From positions 1 to 8,366 of the forward strand of contig DNAU01000076.1 in NCBI GenBank assembly GCA_003491925.1: a DNA stretch of 8,366 nt, written 5' to 3'. The position numbers and the translations under genes are program-made. The stretch's first letter is position 1; each line of letters begins with the position of its first letter. The notes under the pieces are model-generated. The model was given only the letters and a program-made list of their open reading frames with translations, was not told the origin of the DNA and made no database searches. This document shows positions 1 through 5,634 of this stretch, piece after piece. This DNA comes from Chloroflexota bacterium (GTDB lineage Bacteria; Chloroflexota; Dormibacteria; Aeolococcales; Aeolococcaceae).

Positions 1-3
1 CGT

Positions 4-25
4 CCGATCGCCCTGGGCGATCCGG
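4..25 (-). terminator. Hairpin after the STAS-like gene, possible terminator
   Basis: A perfect 7-bp inverted repeat, GATCGCC at 6-12 and GGCGATC at 16-22, has a 3-nt loop. Two further G-C pairs form if base 23 is bulged (4-5 with 24-25). It lies 8 nt beyond the stop codon of the minus-strand gene at 31-456, where an intrinsic terminator would sit. No T-tract is visible before the window ends, so this would be the GC-rich, U-poor kind found in high-GC bacteria. Termination is inferred from position and structure only. Confidence 0.4.
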
Positions 26-30
26 CAAGG

Positions 31-456
31 TCAGGCGGGCGGCAGCACCAGGGAGGGGCTGTCCGCCGACAGCCAGGCGGCCGCCTCTTCGACGGTGGCG
101 AATGTGTGGGTCTCGACGCGCTCCCGGTAGGCGGGCAGCATGCTCTCGACCGTGCTCAGAGCCACCTGGCTCATCGGGAGGACGATCGCCAAACGCTTCA
201 GACCCAGCGCCACCGCCTGAGGGAGCCAGCTCTGGACGAGAGCCTGCTGGGCCTCCGGCTGCACCACCCTCCGCTTGCGCGAGTCGCTCAAGCACCGCGT
301 GGCCCGGTGCTCCCGGAGAGCGTCGAGGCATGCGTCGATCCCCGTCTTCACCTCGGCCGTCGTCGGCCACTCTCCGTACCCGATATATATCCACTGAGCC
401 TCACTGTCCCAGTGCAACCGCACTCGCGGGGTGTCGAGGTAGACCTGAATGCTCAT
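31..456 (-). CDS. STAS/SpoIIAA-like domain protein (141 aa)
   Basis: This is a small soluble protein without signal peptide or membrane segment. Its layout resembles the STAS/SpoIIAA-like single-domain proteins. An N-terminal beta hairpin (about residues 3-28, with W16, W23 and Y26) is followed by a helix (34-50), a strand entering a Cys-Leu-Ser-Asp-Ser segment (55-59), a long helix (67-84), a hydrophobic strand (86-94, LKRLAIVLP) and a C-terminal helix of the TxEEAxxWL type (121-129). In related proteins this fold takes part in signalling or lipid-pocket interactions. Neither a partner kinase nor an anti-sigma factor lies in the window, so no role can be assigned. The ATG at 456 follows AAGG by 5 nt and leaves a complete N-terminal strand, which supports this start. 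Its nearest neighbour, the ppx-like gene, is about 300 bp upstream on the same strand, so it is probably transcribed alone. The family call rests on pattern and is moderate. Confidence 0.6.
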   Translation of the reverse strand: MSIQVYLDTPRVRLHWDSEAQWIYIGYGEWPTTAEVKTGIDACLDALREHRATRCLSDSRKRRVVQPEAQQALVQSWLPQAVALGLKRLAIVLPMSQVALSTVESMLPAYRERVETHTFATVEEAAAWLSADSPSLVLPPA

Positions 457-508
457 CGCCGCCTTCGCCTTTGGGATGATGTCCTCTCCTCAACTCTGAT
501 CCAAGGCG

Positions 509-514
509 ATCGTA
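509..514 (-). promoter_or_regulatory. Possible -10 element for the STAS-like gene
   Basis: On the minus strand this reads TACGAT, four of six matches to TATAAT. Transcription would start near 502 and give a leader of roughly 45 nt carrying the AAGG ribosome-binding sequence. No convincing -35 hexamer is seen at 16-18 bp. The palindromes at 539-558 lie just upstream, where an operator could act. Confidence 0.25.
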
Positions 515-538
515 CCCCTCGATCCAGCGGGGCCCAGA

Positions 539-558
539 TGACCGACCGGTCACGTGAC
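539..558. promoter_or_regulatory. Overlapping palindromes, candidate repressor operator
   Basis: TGACCG at 539-544 and CGGTCA at 547-552 form a perfect 6-bp inverted repeat around a 2-bp centre. Overlapping it is a perfect 10-bp palindrome, GTCACGTGAC, at 549-558. GACCG-N2-CGGTC dyads resemble operators bound by TetR-family dimers. The site lies 83-102 bp upstream of the STAS-like start. No TetR gene is in the window, so any regulator would act from elsewhere. Binding is an inference from symmetry and position. Confidence 0.4.
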
Positions 559-763
559 AGAACCCGCCTGTGACAAGGGTGCGATGCCCGAAGGTTGGCG
601 CCGGCCGGGGTGGGTCTCAGGCGACGGGGCCGGTCGGAGCCGGCTCTGCCGCGGCGGCCCAGCGACCGGCGATCTGACGTGGGGTCGCGTTGAGACGAGC
701 TCGTCGCCGGCCCTGCGCCCCGCATCCACCCTGCGGCGGAGGAAGCATGCAGCGCCGTCCGTC

Positions 764-2287
764 CTAGGCGGGAGCAACCGCCAGGCGCAGGCGCCTCTCG
801 AAGCGGCGATGGAACCTGCGCTCGGTCTCCCCCTCCAGGGGACCGACGTCGCGGGGCAGCAGCAGCACGATGCCGGAGCGACGGCGCTGAACCACCACCT
901 GCTCGCCAGGGTGCATGCGGTGGCCGAGCTCATCGGCGAGGGTCAGGATCATCGCCAGCCGGTCCACCTGGGCGTGGTCCTGCGTGCTCAGCACCGAAAG
1001 GTATCCGGGCAGCCTGACCCGGTCGCTGCCCGCCTTCTCCAGGACCGCACTGATCAGAACGATGTCGCGGTGGCTGAAGCCGTAAATGTCGCTGCTCGCC
1101 ACGATCCGGGCCGCCTGCTCCCAGCGCGAGTAGTAGTCGACGCTGCGACCGATGTCGACGAGCAACGCGGCGTGCTCGAGGATCTCCTGCATCGGAGGGG
1201 CGGCGGCGGGGTCCAGCTTGTCGATCAGTGACGTCGCCAGCGAGGAGCGGAGTTGGGCGGCGGCGCTGTCCCATGTGGTGAATCGCCGCGCGAGAGCCTC
1301 GATGGATGAGCGCCGAACCTCGGGGGCCGAGCGCACCTGGAGGCCGAGACGCTCGAGGGCGACGCCCTCGCGGAGCCCTCGGCCGGAGAGAACCAGATGG
1401 TCGGCGTTGAGCGCGTCGAGCAGCACCTGCGCGCAGAGCGCGCCCCCCACGATGGAGTCGGCGCGTTCGTCGCTCAACCCCGTGACCCGACGCCGGCGCG
1501 TCATCGGACGTGTTGCCAGGGTGTCGACGGCGACGTCCAGGTCGGCGCGGTTGAGCTGGTATCCGTGGAGTCGGGTAATCGGGTAGGTGCGCCGCGCGCG
1601 GTCGATCTTCGCGAGGTTGCGCAGGGTGCCGCCGGTCCCCACCAACCGCTCGCCGGGACGGAGAGGCGGCACGCCGGCCCCGAGGATGGTCGCCAGGGCG
1701 TGCTGACGGAGCCGTCCCTGCTCCGAAGGCCGCGGCGGGTCGGTGACCAGGAAGCGGTCGCTGAGGCGCAGGGCCCCCAGTGGCAGCGTCCACTGCCGGA
1801 GCGGGCGCCGATCGCGGAAGTGGCAGATCTCGACGCTGCCGCCGCCGATGTCGATGACCAGTCCCGAATCGACGGGTAGCCCGTGGACCGCGCCGGCGAA
1901 CATGTAACGCGCCTCCGCGTCCCCATCGAGGATCTCGAGCCTGACCCCGGTTTCCGCCGCAACCCGGCTGACGAACTCCCGGCGATTGCTGGACTCTCGG
2001 ACAGCCGCGGTCGCCACCGCCACCACGGTCTGGACGCCCGCGCTGCGGGCGATGGCCAGGAAGGCGCGGAGCGCCTCCGCGACACGGGCGACGGCGGCGT
2101 CACTGAGTCGGCCCTGGGCGGCCGACTCGTGCACCAGCCGGAGCGGGAATCGGGCATCCGCGATGATCTCGAGATGGCCACCAGCGCCGGCCTCGATGAC
2201 GCTGATGCGCCCCGAGTTGGAGCCGATGTCGATGACCCCGACGGAGGGTGGCGCCGGTTGCTGTCGCGCCTCCCGCCTGAATGCCAC
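764..2287 (-). CDS. Ppx/GppA exopolyphosphatase-family protein (507 aa)
   Basis: The family releases orthophosphate from the ends of polyphosphate or hydrolyses pppGpp in the cytoplasm. The ASKHA ATPase-like half is complete. It has a phosphate-1 loop VIDIGSNSGR (18-27), the TAAVRESSNR stretch (93-102), a likely catalytic Glu in DGDAEARY (E125, in the position of E. coli PPX E121), a phosphate-2 loop IDIGGGSVE (145-153), an adenosine-type VGTGGTLRNL (216-225), RADSIVGGA (275-283) and SGRGLREGVALE (301-312). The C-terminal half (about 325-507) has the helical HD-like layout seen in long Ppx proteins. However, the usual LHDIG is LVDIG (376-380) and the usual histidine-containing helix reads YYSRWEQAARIV (385-396), so the HD site looks degenerate. 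The length matches full-size Ppx (about 500 aa). The GTG start lies 6 nt after a CATACT hexamer and has no ribosome-binding site, which suggests leaderless translation. It could equally be called GppA-like; sequence alone does not separate the two activities. Confidence 0.88.
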   Translation of the reverse strand: MAFRREARQQPAPPSVGVIDIGSNSGRISVIEAGAGGHLEIIADARFPLRLVHESAAQGRLSDAAVARVAEALRAFLAIARSAGVQTVVAVATAAVRESSNRREFVSRVAAETGVRLEILDGDAEARYMFAGAVHGLPVDSGLVIDIGGGSVEICHFRDRRPLRQWTLPLGALRLSDRFLVTDPPRPSEQGRLRQHALATILGAGVPPLRPGERLVGTGGTLRNLAKIDRARRTYPITRLHGYQLNRADLDVAVDTLATRPMTRRRRVTGLSDERADSIVGGALCAQVLLDALNADHLVLSGRGLREGVALERLGLQVRSAPEVRRSSIEALARRFTTWDSAAAQLRSSLATSLIDKLDPAAAPPMQEILEHAALLVDIGRSVDYYSRWEQAARIVASSDIYGFSHRDIVLISAVLEKAGSDRVRLPGYLSVLSTQDHAQVDRLAMILTLADELGHRMHPGEQVVVQRRRSGIVLLLPRDVGPLEGETERRFHRRFERRLRLAVAPA

Positions 2288-2293
2288 GCCGGG

Positions 2294-2299
2294 AGTATG
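2294..2299 (-). promoter_or_regulatory. -10 element of a probable leaderless promoter for the ppx-like gene
   Basis: The minus strand reads CATACT (four of six to TATAAT), then exactly 6 nt, then the GTG at 2287-2285. Transcription would begin at or next to the start codon. No good -35 is visible. The same geometry recurs at other genes in this window, which raises confidence. Confidence 0.45.
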
Positions 2300-2505
2300 G
2301 CGCTTCGGCCCGCGGGGAGCGGCACGGAGCGGGCCGTCAACCGGCGGCCAGCCGAGCCGTGGGCCACACCCTCACGACGGGTGGCTCCCCCACCGATGGA
2401 CGCGGCAGGTTGCACTGCGAACCGCCGCCGCCGGAGCTCGAGCGACCTGATTCCTCGCATCCAGGTCCTGTCATTGGCGGCATTCCCCGTCAGCAGCCGA
2501 TGGGC

Positions 2506-2973
2506 TCAGCCGGGGTGGTACTCACCCGGCAGGGTGCGGGAGGTCACCGCGATGCGATTCCATGCGTTGATCACGACGATGGCCCAGATCAGCTGGGCCA
2601 GCTCAGCCTCCTCGAACTGCGCGCTGGCCGACGCGAAGACCTCGCGGGGAACGTGGGTGTCCGCGACCAGGGTCATCGCGTCCGTGAGCTGCAGCGCGGC
2701 GCGTTCACGCGCACTGAAGAACGGGGCCTCGTGCCAGGCGGCCACGGCGTGGAGACGCTGCTCGCTCTCGCCCCGAGCCTTGGCATCCAGGGTGTGCATG
2801 TCGATGCAGTAGGCGCAGCCGTTCAGGATCGACGCCCTCAGGCTGACCAGGTCCCGCAGCGAGGAGTCGATCTCGAGCGCCCCGTCGAGGGCAACCATGG
2901 CGCGATTGACGGCAGGGGCCAGGCGGGAGAGGGAGATCCGAGGCTGCTCGAAGCTCGTGGTATCCGTCGTCAT
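2506..2973 (-). CDS. AhpD-like / carboxymuconolactone decarboxylase-family protein (155 aa)
   Basis: The protein fits the AhpD-like all-helical fold. Its core carries the redox motif C53-A-Y-C56 followed by H60 (CAYCIDMH), preceded by the RASILNG segment (46-52) typical of the family. Such proteins act as cytoplasmic peroxidase partners or thiol-disulfide reductases. Members annotated as carboxymuconolactone decarboxylase mostly lack that activity, and both cysteines here favour a redox role. The C-terminal IWAIVVINAWNRIAV helix (129-143) is also characteristic. An open frame continues upstream to 3234, but the ATG at 2973 has a strong AAGGAG 8 nt away, and the upstream part would overlap the MocR gene and its promoter. 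The gene is divergent from the MocR-type regulator, a common arrangement, so it is probably the regulator's target. The substrate is unknown. Confidence 0.87.
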   Translation of the reverse strand: MTTDTTSFEQPRISLSRLAPAVNRAMVALDGALEIDSSLRDLVSLRASILNGCAYCIDMHTLDAKARGESEQRLHAVAAWHEAPFFSARERAALQLTDAMTLVADTHVPREVFASASAQFEEAELAQLIWAIVVINAWNRIAVTSRTLPGEYHPG

Positions 2974-2993
2974 CAGTTGGGCTCCTTGACGAG

Positions 2994-3022
2994 TTGACAC
3001 GAGACCAGGGTGGCCCCAAGAT
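2994..3022 (+). promoter_or_regulatory. Promoter of the MocR-type gene
   Basis: TTGACA at 2994-2999 is a perfect -35. After 17 bp comes CAAGAT at 3017-3022 (three of six to TATAAT). The in-frame TTG at 3029 is 6 nt beyond it and the ATG at 3035 is 12 nt beyond it, so the mRNA would have little or no leader. On the other strand the -35 lies in the leader of the AhpD-like gene, so the two divergent transcription units overlap here. Confidence 0.5.
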
Positions 3023-3040
3023 GGCCCATTGTCCATGGCC
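3011..3040. repeat. TGGCC repeats at the MocR start, candidate autoregulatory operator
   Basis: TGGCC occurs at 3011-3015, 3022-3026 and 3036-3040. The first two are within TGGCCC and start 11 bp apart, about one helical turn; the third starts 14 bp later. They span the -10 and the start codon. MocR-type regulators studied so far commonly bind direct repeats in such divergent promoters. Operator function is inferred, and short GC-rich words recur by chance in this DNA. Confidence 0.3.
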
Positions 3041-4501
3041 AATTCTGACCCAAGAAAAAGAGCCACTTCAGGCCTCGACCTCTGCCTCGATCTCGGAGGG
3101 AAGCCGGGTCGCGGATTGAGGGTGACCGTCGAGAACGGGATCCGCGAGGGGATCCGATCGGGACGGCTGACCAGAGGCACCCGGCTCCCCCCCACCCGGG
3201 AGCTGGCCCGGGACCTCGGTGTCTCCCGGGGCACCGTGCTCCAGGCCTACGAGCAGCTGGTCGCCGAGGGCTGGATCTCAGGCCGTCGGGGCTCCTCCAC
3301 CTTCGTCAGCGCCGACGCGGATGCCCACCGCCGATCGACTGCGATCCGTGAGCCCGGGGAGGTGCGCTGGCGCTTCGATCTGAGGCCCGGCCGACCCGAC
3401 GCAAGCTCCTTCCCGAGAGCCGAATGGTTGCGCGCCCTGCGGCGGGCGATGGCCGCGGCACCGAACGACGCGCTCGGCTACGGCAGTCCTCAGGGGCAGC
3501 TCGCCCTCCGCGTGGAGCTCGCGAGCTACCTCGGCCGCGCGCGCGGCCTTCATGTCTCCCCGGAGAGCGTCGTCGTCACCACCGGCTTCACCCAGGGGCT
3601 CGGACTCGTCGCCCGGAGCCTGACGGCGATGGGCGTCACGGAGGTTGCGATGGAGGATCCGACAATGCCCCTGCACCGCTCCATCGTCCGGGCCGCGGGT
3701 CTCGAGGTCCACTCCACGGCGGTGGATGGCGATGGCATGCGGGTCGAGGCCCTCGACCGCCTGCCGCACGCGGGCGCGGTGGTGCTGACCCCCAACCGCC
3801 AGCACCCCACCGGTGCCGTGCTCAGTGCGGGACGGCGGACCCGAGCTCTGACCTGGGCGGGCAATCGCGGAGCCGTGATCGTGGAGGACGACTACGACGG
3901 CGAGTTCCGCTACGACCGGCATCCCATCGGCCCACTCCAGGGACTCGATCCGGAGGTCGTCGTCTACGCGGGCACGACCTCGAAGACGCTGGCGCCGGGA
4001 GTCCGTCTCGGCTGGCTGGTCCTTCCCGAGCGGCTGCGCCGCGACGTCCTGCGAGAGAAGCAGCTGGCGGACTGGCAGAGCAGCACCCTGGAGCAGCTCG
4101 CTCTCACCGAGCTGCTGCGCACGGGCGCGTACGATCGTCACATCCGGCAGATGCGGCTGCGCTATCGGCGCCGCCGGGACGTGCTGGTCGCGGCACTGGC
4201 CGAGGCCGTTCCGCACCTGCGCGCCCTGGGCGGAGAGGCCGGCCTCCATCTGCTCATCCCCTTCCCCGACCGCACGACCGAGACCGACGCCCTCGCCGCC
4301 GCGCGAGCCGCGGGCATCGGTCTCGCGGGGATCGCCGAGGACGGGTACTACGAGAACCCGGGGCCAGCGGGACTCATCGTCGGCTTCGCGGCCGCTCCGG
4401 AGCACATCTTCGGTCGAGCCGTCGAGGCGTTGACGACGGCGCTCAGCGGTGTGCGTCTGCCCCGCGACCTCAGGGACGCTCCGCCGGCCGGCGGAGCCTG
4501 A
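3035..4501 (+). CDS. MocR-type transcriptional regulator (GntR wHTH + PLP aminotransferase domain)
   Basis: This is a cytoplasmic one-component regulator. Numbering here is from the in-frame TTG at 3029 (490 aa). A GntR winged helix (about 28-95) contains the signature LPPTRELARDLGVSRGTV, followed by a fold-type-I aminotransferase domain (about 115-475). Visible cofactor elements are YGSPQGQLALR (151-161), TPNRQHPTG (254-262), EDDYDGEFRYD (286-296, pyridine-binding Asp) and TSKTLAPG with PLP lysine K319. The position usually holding the Arg that anchors a substrate carboxylate (xRLGF) reads LIVGF (449-453), so the effector may not be a GABA-like amino acid. ATG 3035 is preferred to TTG 3029 on codon grounds; neither has a ribosome-binding site. 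The AhpD-like gene is divergent and the likely target, with autoregulation expected. PdxR, GabR and TauR are relatives, but no pyridoxine, GABA or taurine gene is nearby, so no symbol is given. Confidence 0.92.
   Translation: MANSDPRKRATSGLDLCLDLGGKPGRGLRVTVENGIREGIRSGRLTRGTRLPPTRELARDLGVSRGTVLQAYEQLVAEGWISGRRGSSTFVSADADAHRRSTAIREPGEVRWRFDLRPGRPDASSFPRAEWLRALRRAMAAAPNDALGYGSPQGQLALRVELASYLGRARGLHVSPESVVVTTGFTQGLGLVARSLTAMGVTEVAMEDPTMPLHRSIVRAAGLEVHSTAVDGDGMRVEALDRLPHAGAVVLTPNRQHPTGAVLSAGRRTRALTWAGNRGAVIVEDDYDGEFRYDRHPIGPLQGLDPEVVVYAGTTSKTLAPGVRLGWLVLPERLRRDVLREKQLADWQSSTLEQLALTELLRTGAYDRHIRQMRLRYRRRRDVLVAALAEAVPHLRALGGEAGLHLLIPFPDRTTETDALAAARAAGIGLAGIAEDGYYENPGPAGLIVGFAAAPEHIFGRAVEALTTALSGVRLPRDLRDAPPAGGA
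4478..4497 (+). terminator. Perfect 20-bp palindrome at the 3' end of the MocR gene
   Basis: GCTCCGCCGG is followed directly by CCGGCGGAGC, a perfect 20-bp inverted repeat with no spacer. It encodes the last residues (APPAGGA) and ends 1 nt before the stop codon. In RNA it would fold to an 8-bp, almost all-GC stem with a CCGG loop. Its position suggests transcript termination or 3'-end protection, although there is no T-tract and ribosomes reaching the stop would cover it. An 11-bp part, GGCCGGCGGAG (4486-4496), is repeated at 4591-4601. Confidence 0.4.
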
Positions 4502-4685
4502 CGGCGCAGGAGCCACGCCGGCGACGGGATGCCCCACCGGTGTCGGTGACGCCGCTCCACGCGCGCCGGGAAGGGCTCTGGCAGCCTCCTGGCCGGCGGA
4601 GAGGTCAGTCCGACCCGGCGGCCCTGAACCCGGTGGATCGGCGCCGACCGCCCCGTCCCAGGGGTGTCCGCACCACACGGTTCCG

Positions 4686-4691
4686 TATCGT
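4686..4691 (+). promoter_or_regulatory. -10 element of a probable leaderless promoter for the S51-like gene
   Basis: TATCGT (TANNNT form, four of six to TATAAT) ends 7 nt before the in-frame GTG at 4699, so transcription would start at or beside that codon. No clear -35 is present. This supports GTG 4699 over ATG 4708, whose only purine-rich upstream stretch (GAGG) is too close to act as a ribosome-binding site. Confidence 0.42.
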
Positions 4692-4698
4692 TGAGCTG

Positions 4699-5418
4699 GT
4701 GACGAGGATGGCGCAGCCCGGGCCGGTCGCCCTGGTCGGCAGCGGGGAGTACCTCCCGGCGATGCTGGAGGTGGAGGCTGCCCTGATTGCGGGCAGGCCG
4801 CCCCGGTACGTGCAGCTGCCGACCGCGGCCGGTCTGGAAGGACCCGCGTCCGTCTCGCGGTGGGTGGCGCTGGGCGCCCAGCAGGCGGCACGCCTGGGGG
4901 TCGAGGCGGTTCCGGTCAGGGTGCTCGACCGCGATGCCGCCGACGACCCGGCCAACGCCGCGCTGGTCGCCGGTGCCGGCCTCATCTACCTCTCAGGCGG
5001 CAATCCCACCCATGTGGCGGACTCGCTCCGGGGAACCCGCGTGTGGGCCGCCATCGCCGACCAGTGGCGCGCCGGCGCCGCGCTGGCGGGATGCAGCGCG
5101 GGGGCGATGGCGCTGACCTCCTGGGTGCCAAACTTCCGACGCCCCACCGGCAAGGCCGGCTCGGGCCTGGGGCTGGTGCCCAGGCTGCGCGTCATCCCGC
5201 ATTTCGACCGCATGAGACGTTGGGTCCCCGGCCTGGCCCACTGGGCGACGGCGCATCTCCCCACCGGTGTCACCCTCGTGGGCATCGATGAGGAGACCGC
5301 CATCGTCAGCGAGGACGCCGACCTGGCCCGCTGGGTGGTCAGGGGCCGCCAGCGGGCGTGGCTGCTCTCCCCTGGCGGGCGGAGGCCGCTCGCCGCCGGC
5401 GAGGAGCTCGTGCTCTGA
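4699..5418 (+). CDS. Peptidase S51 / cyanophycinase-like serine hydrolase (239 aa)
   Basis: This is a class-I glutamine-amidotransferase-like fold in which serine replaces the cysteine nucleophile, as in aspartyl dipeptidase PepE and cyanophycinase. The elbow is G131-C-S133-A-G-A136, with S133 the nucleophile. Other landmarks are VALVGSGEY at the N-terminus (10-18), YLSGGNPTH (97-105), VIPHFDR (165-171) with the probable catalytic H168, and GIDEETAI (195-202), which carries the family's acidic residues. There is no signal peptide, so action on cytoplasmic peptides or beta-linked aspartyl compounds is likely. Size fits PepE-like members (about 230 aa) and is shorter than cyanophycinase (about 270), and no cyanophycin synthetase is nearby. 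The specific substrate is unknown. The frame stays open far upstream inside the MocR gene, but that part is low-complexity shadow. The start is GTG 4699, with ATG 4708 as the alternative. The gene stands alone, 197 bp after the MocR gene. Confidence 0.85.
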   Translation: MTRMAQPGPVALVGSGEYLPAMLEVEAALIAGRPPRYVQLPTAAGLEGPASVSRWVALGAQQAARLGVEAVPVRVLDRDAADDPANAALVAGAGLIYLSGGNPTHVADSLRGTRVWAAIADQWRAGAALAGCSAGAMALTSWVPNFRRPTGKAGSGLGLVPRLRVIPHFDRMRRWVPGLAHWATAHLPTGVTLVGIDEETAIVSEDADLARWVVRGRQRAWLLSPGGRRPLAAGEELVL

Positions 5419-5439
5419 GCAGAGCGAGAACGCACCGGA

Positions 5440-5498
5440 GGGTGGTGGCCACCCCCGCCAGGGGGGGCTGACCGGGCGCTGTCCGGCTGAGCGCCCCC
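5440..5498 (+). terminator. Hairpin cluster after the S51-like gene
   Basis: The most regular stem is GGGCGCT (5474-5480) with AGCGCCC (5490-5496), 7 bp around a 9-nt loop and 55 nt after the stop. Upstream, GGGTGG (5440-5445) can pair with CCACCC (5449-5454). Alternatively CCCCC (5452-5456) can pair with GGGGG (5461-5465), and these two share bases and exclude each other. There is no T-tract. Termination is inferred from position between two genes that each have their own start signals. Confidence 0.38.
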
Positions 5499-5591
5499 AC
5501 CTGTGCAACGTTCCCGAAGGCCACCGACGGCGCGCCGCAGCAGATCCCTCGGAGCGCCGGAAGCCTCCAGCCGGCGTTCGAAACGATGGCG

Positions 5592-5597
5592 TATAAC
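5592..5597 (+). promoter_or_regulatory. -10 element for the DUF427 gene
   Basis: TATAAC matches five of six bases of TATAAT and is the best -10 in the window. Transcription from about 5604 would give a leader of about 31 nt that includes AGGAG at 5621-5625. I see no convincing -35. Confidence 0.42.
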
Positions 5598-5634
5598 CGT
5601 CGCGACGCCCACCCCGCCCCAGGAGTGCCCGGGT

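Larger units (their letters stand above)
457..763. other. Intergenic region, 307 bp, no gene seen
   Basis: This stretch separates the ppx-like gene (stop at 764) from the STAS-like gene (start at 456). The frames that stay open here translate to arginine- and proline-rich sequence with no family resemblance, so I see no gene. It contains two overlapping palindromes at 539-558, a -10-like hexamer TACGAT on the minus strand at 509-514, and a perfect 12-bp palindrome GACGAGCTCGTC at 694-705. It also has a weak 5-bp hairpin (CCGCA at 720-724 with TGCGG at 732-736) that could help end ppx transcription. None has a T-tract. Confidence 0.6.

Noticed and set aside
694..705. 12-bp palindrome GACGAGCTCGTC as an operator or terminator
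   Set aside because: It is perfect but short and GC-rich, with no T-tract and no promoter beside it. Kept only as a note in the intergenic entry.
554..1231. 225-codon plus-strand frame in the ppx 3' region and intergenic gap
   Set aside because: No family pattern. More than half is antisense to the Ppx C-terminus.
2974..3234. 87-residue N-terminal extension of the AhpD-like protein
   Set aside because: It would overlap the MocR coding start and promoter, is Arg/Pro-rich, and the ATG at 2973 has an excellent AAGGAG.
3424..4698. Upstream extension of the S51-like frame through the MocR gene
   Set aside because: The first ~425 codons are low-complexity Arg/Pro/Gly sequence out of frame inside a real gene. 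Family similarity starts only after 4699.
3278..4891. 537-codon open frame on the minus strand opposite the MocR gene
   Set aside because: It is Pro/Gly/Arg-rich with no family pattern, while the opposite strand encodes a complete MocR protein. Long antisense frames are expected in DNA this GC-rich.
5503..5634. 44-residue N-terminal extension of the DUF427 protein
   Set aside because: It is Arg/Ser-rich, unlike the family, and passes through the TATAAC promoter element. ATG 5635 has AGGAG at correct spacing.
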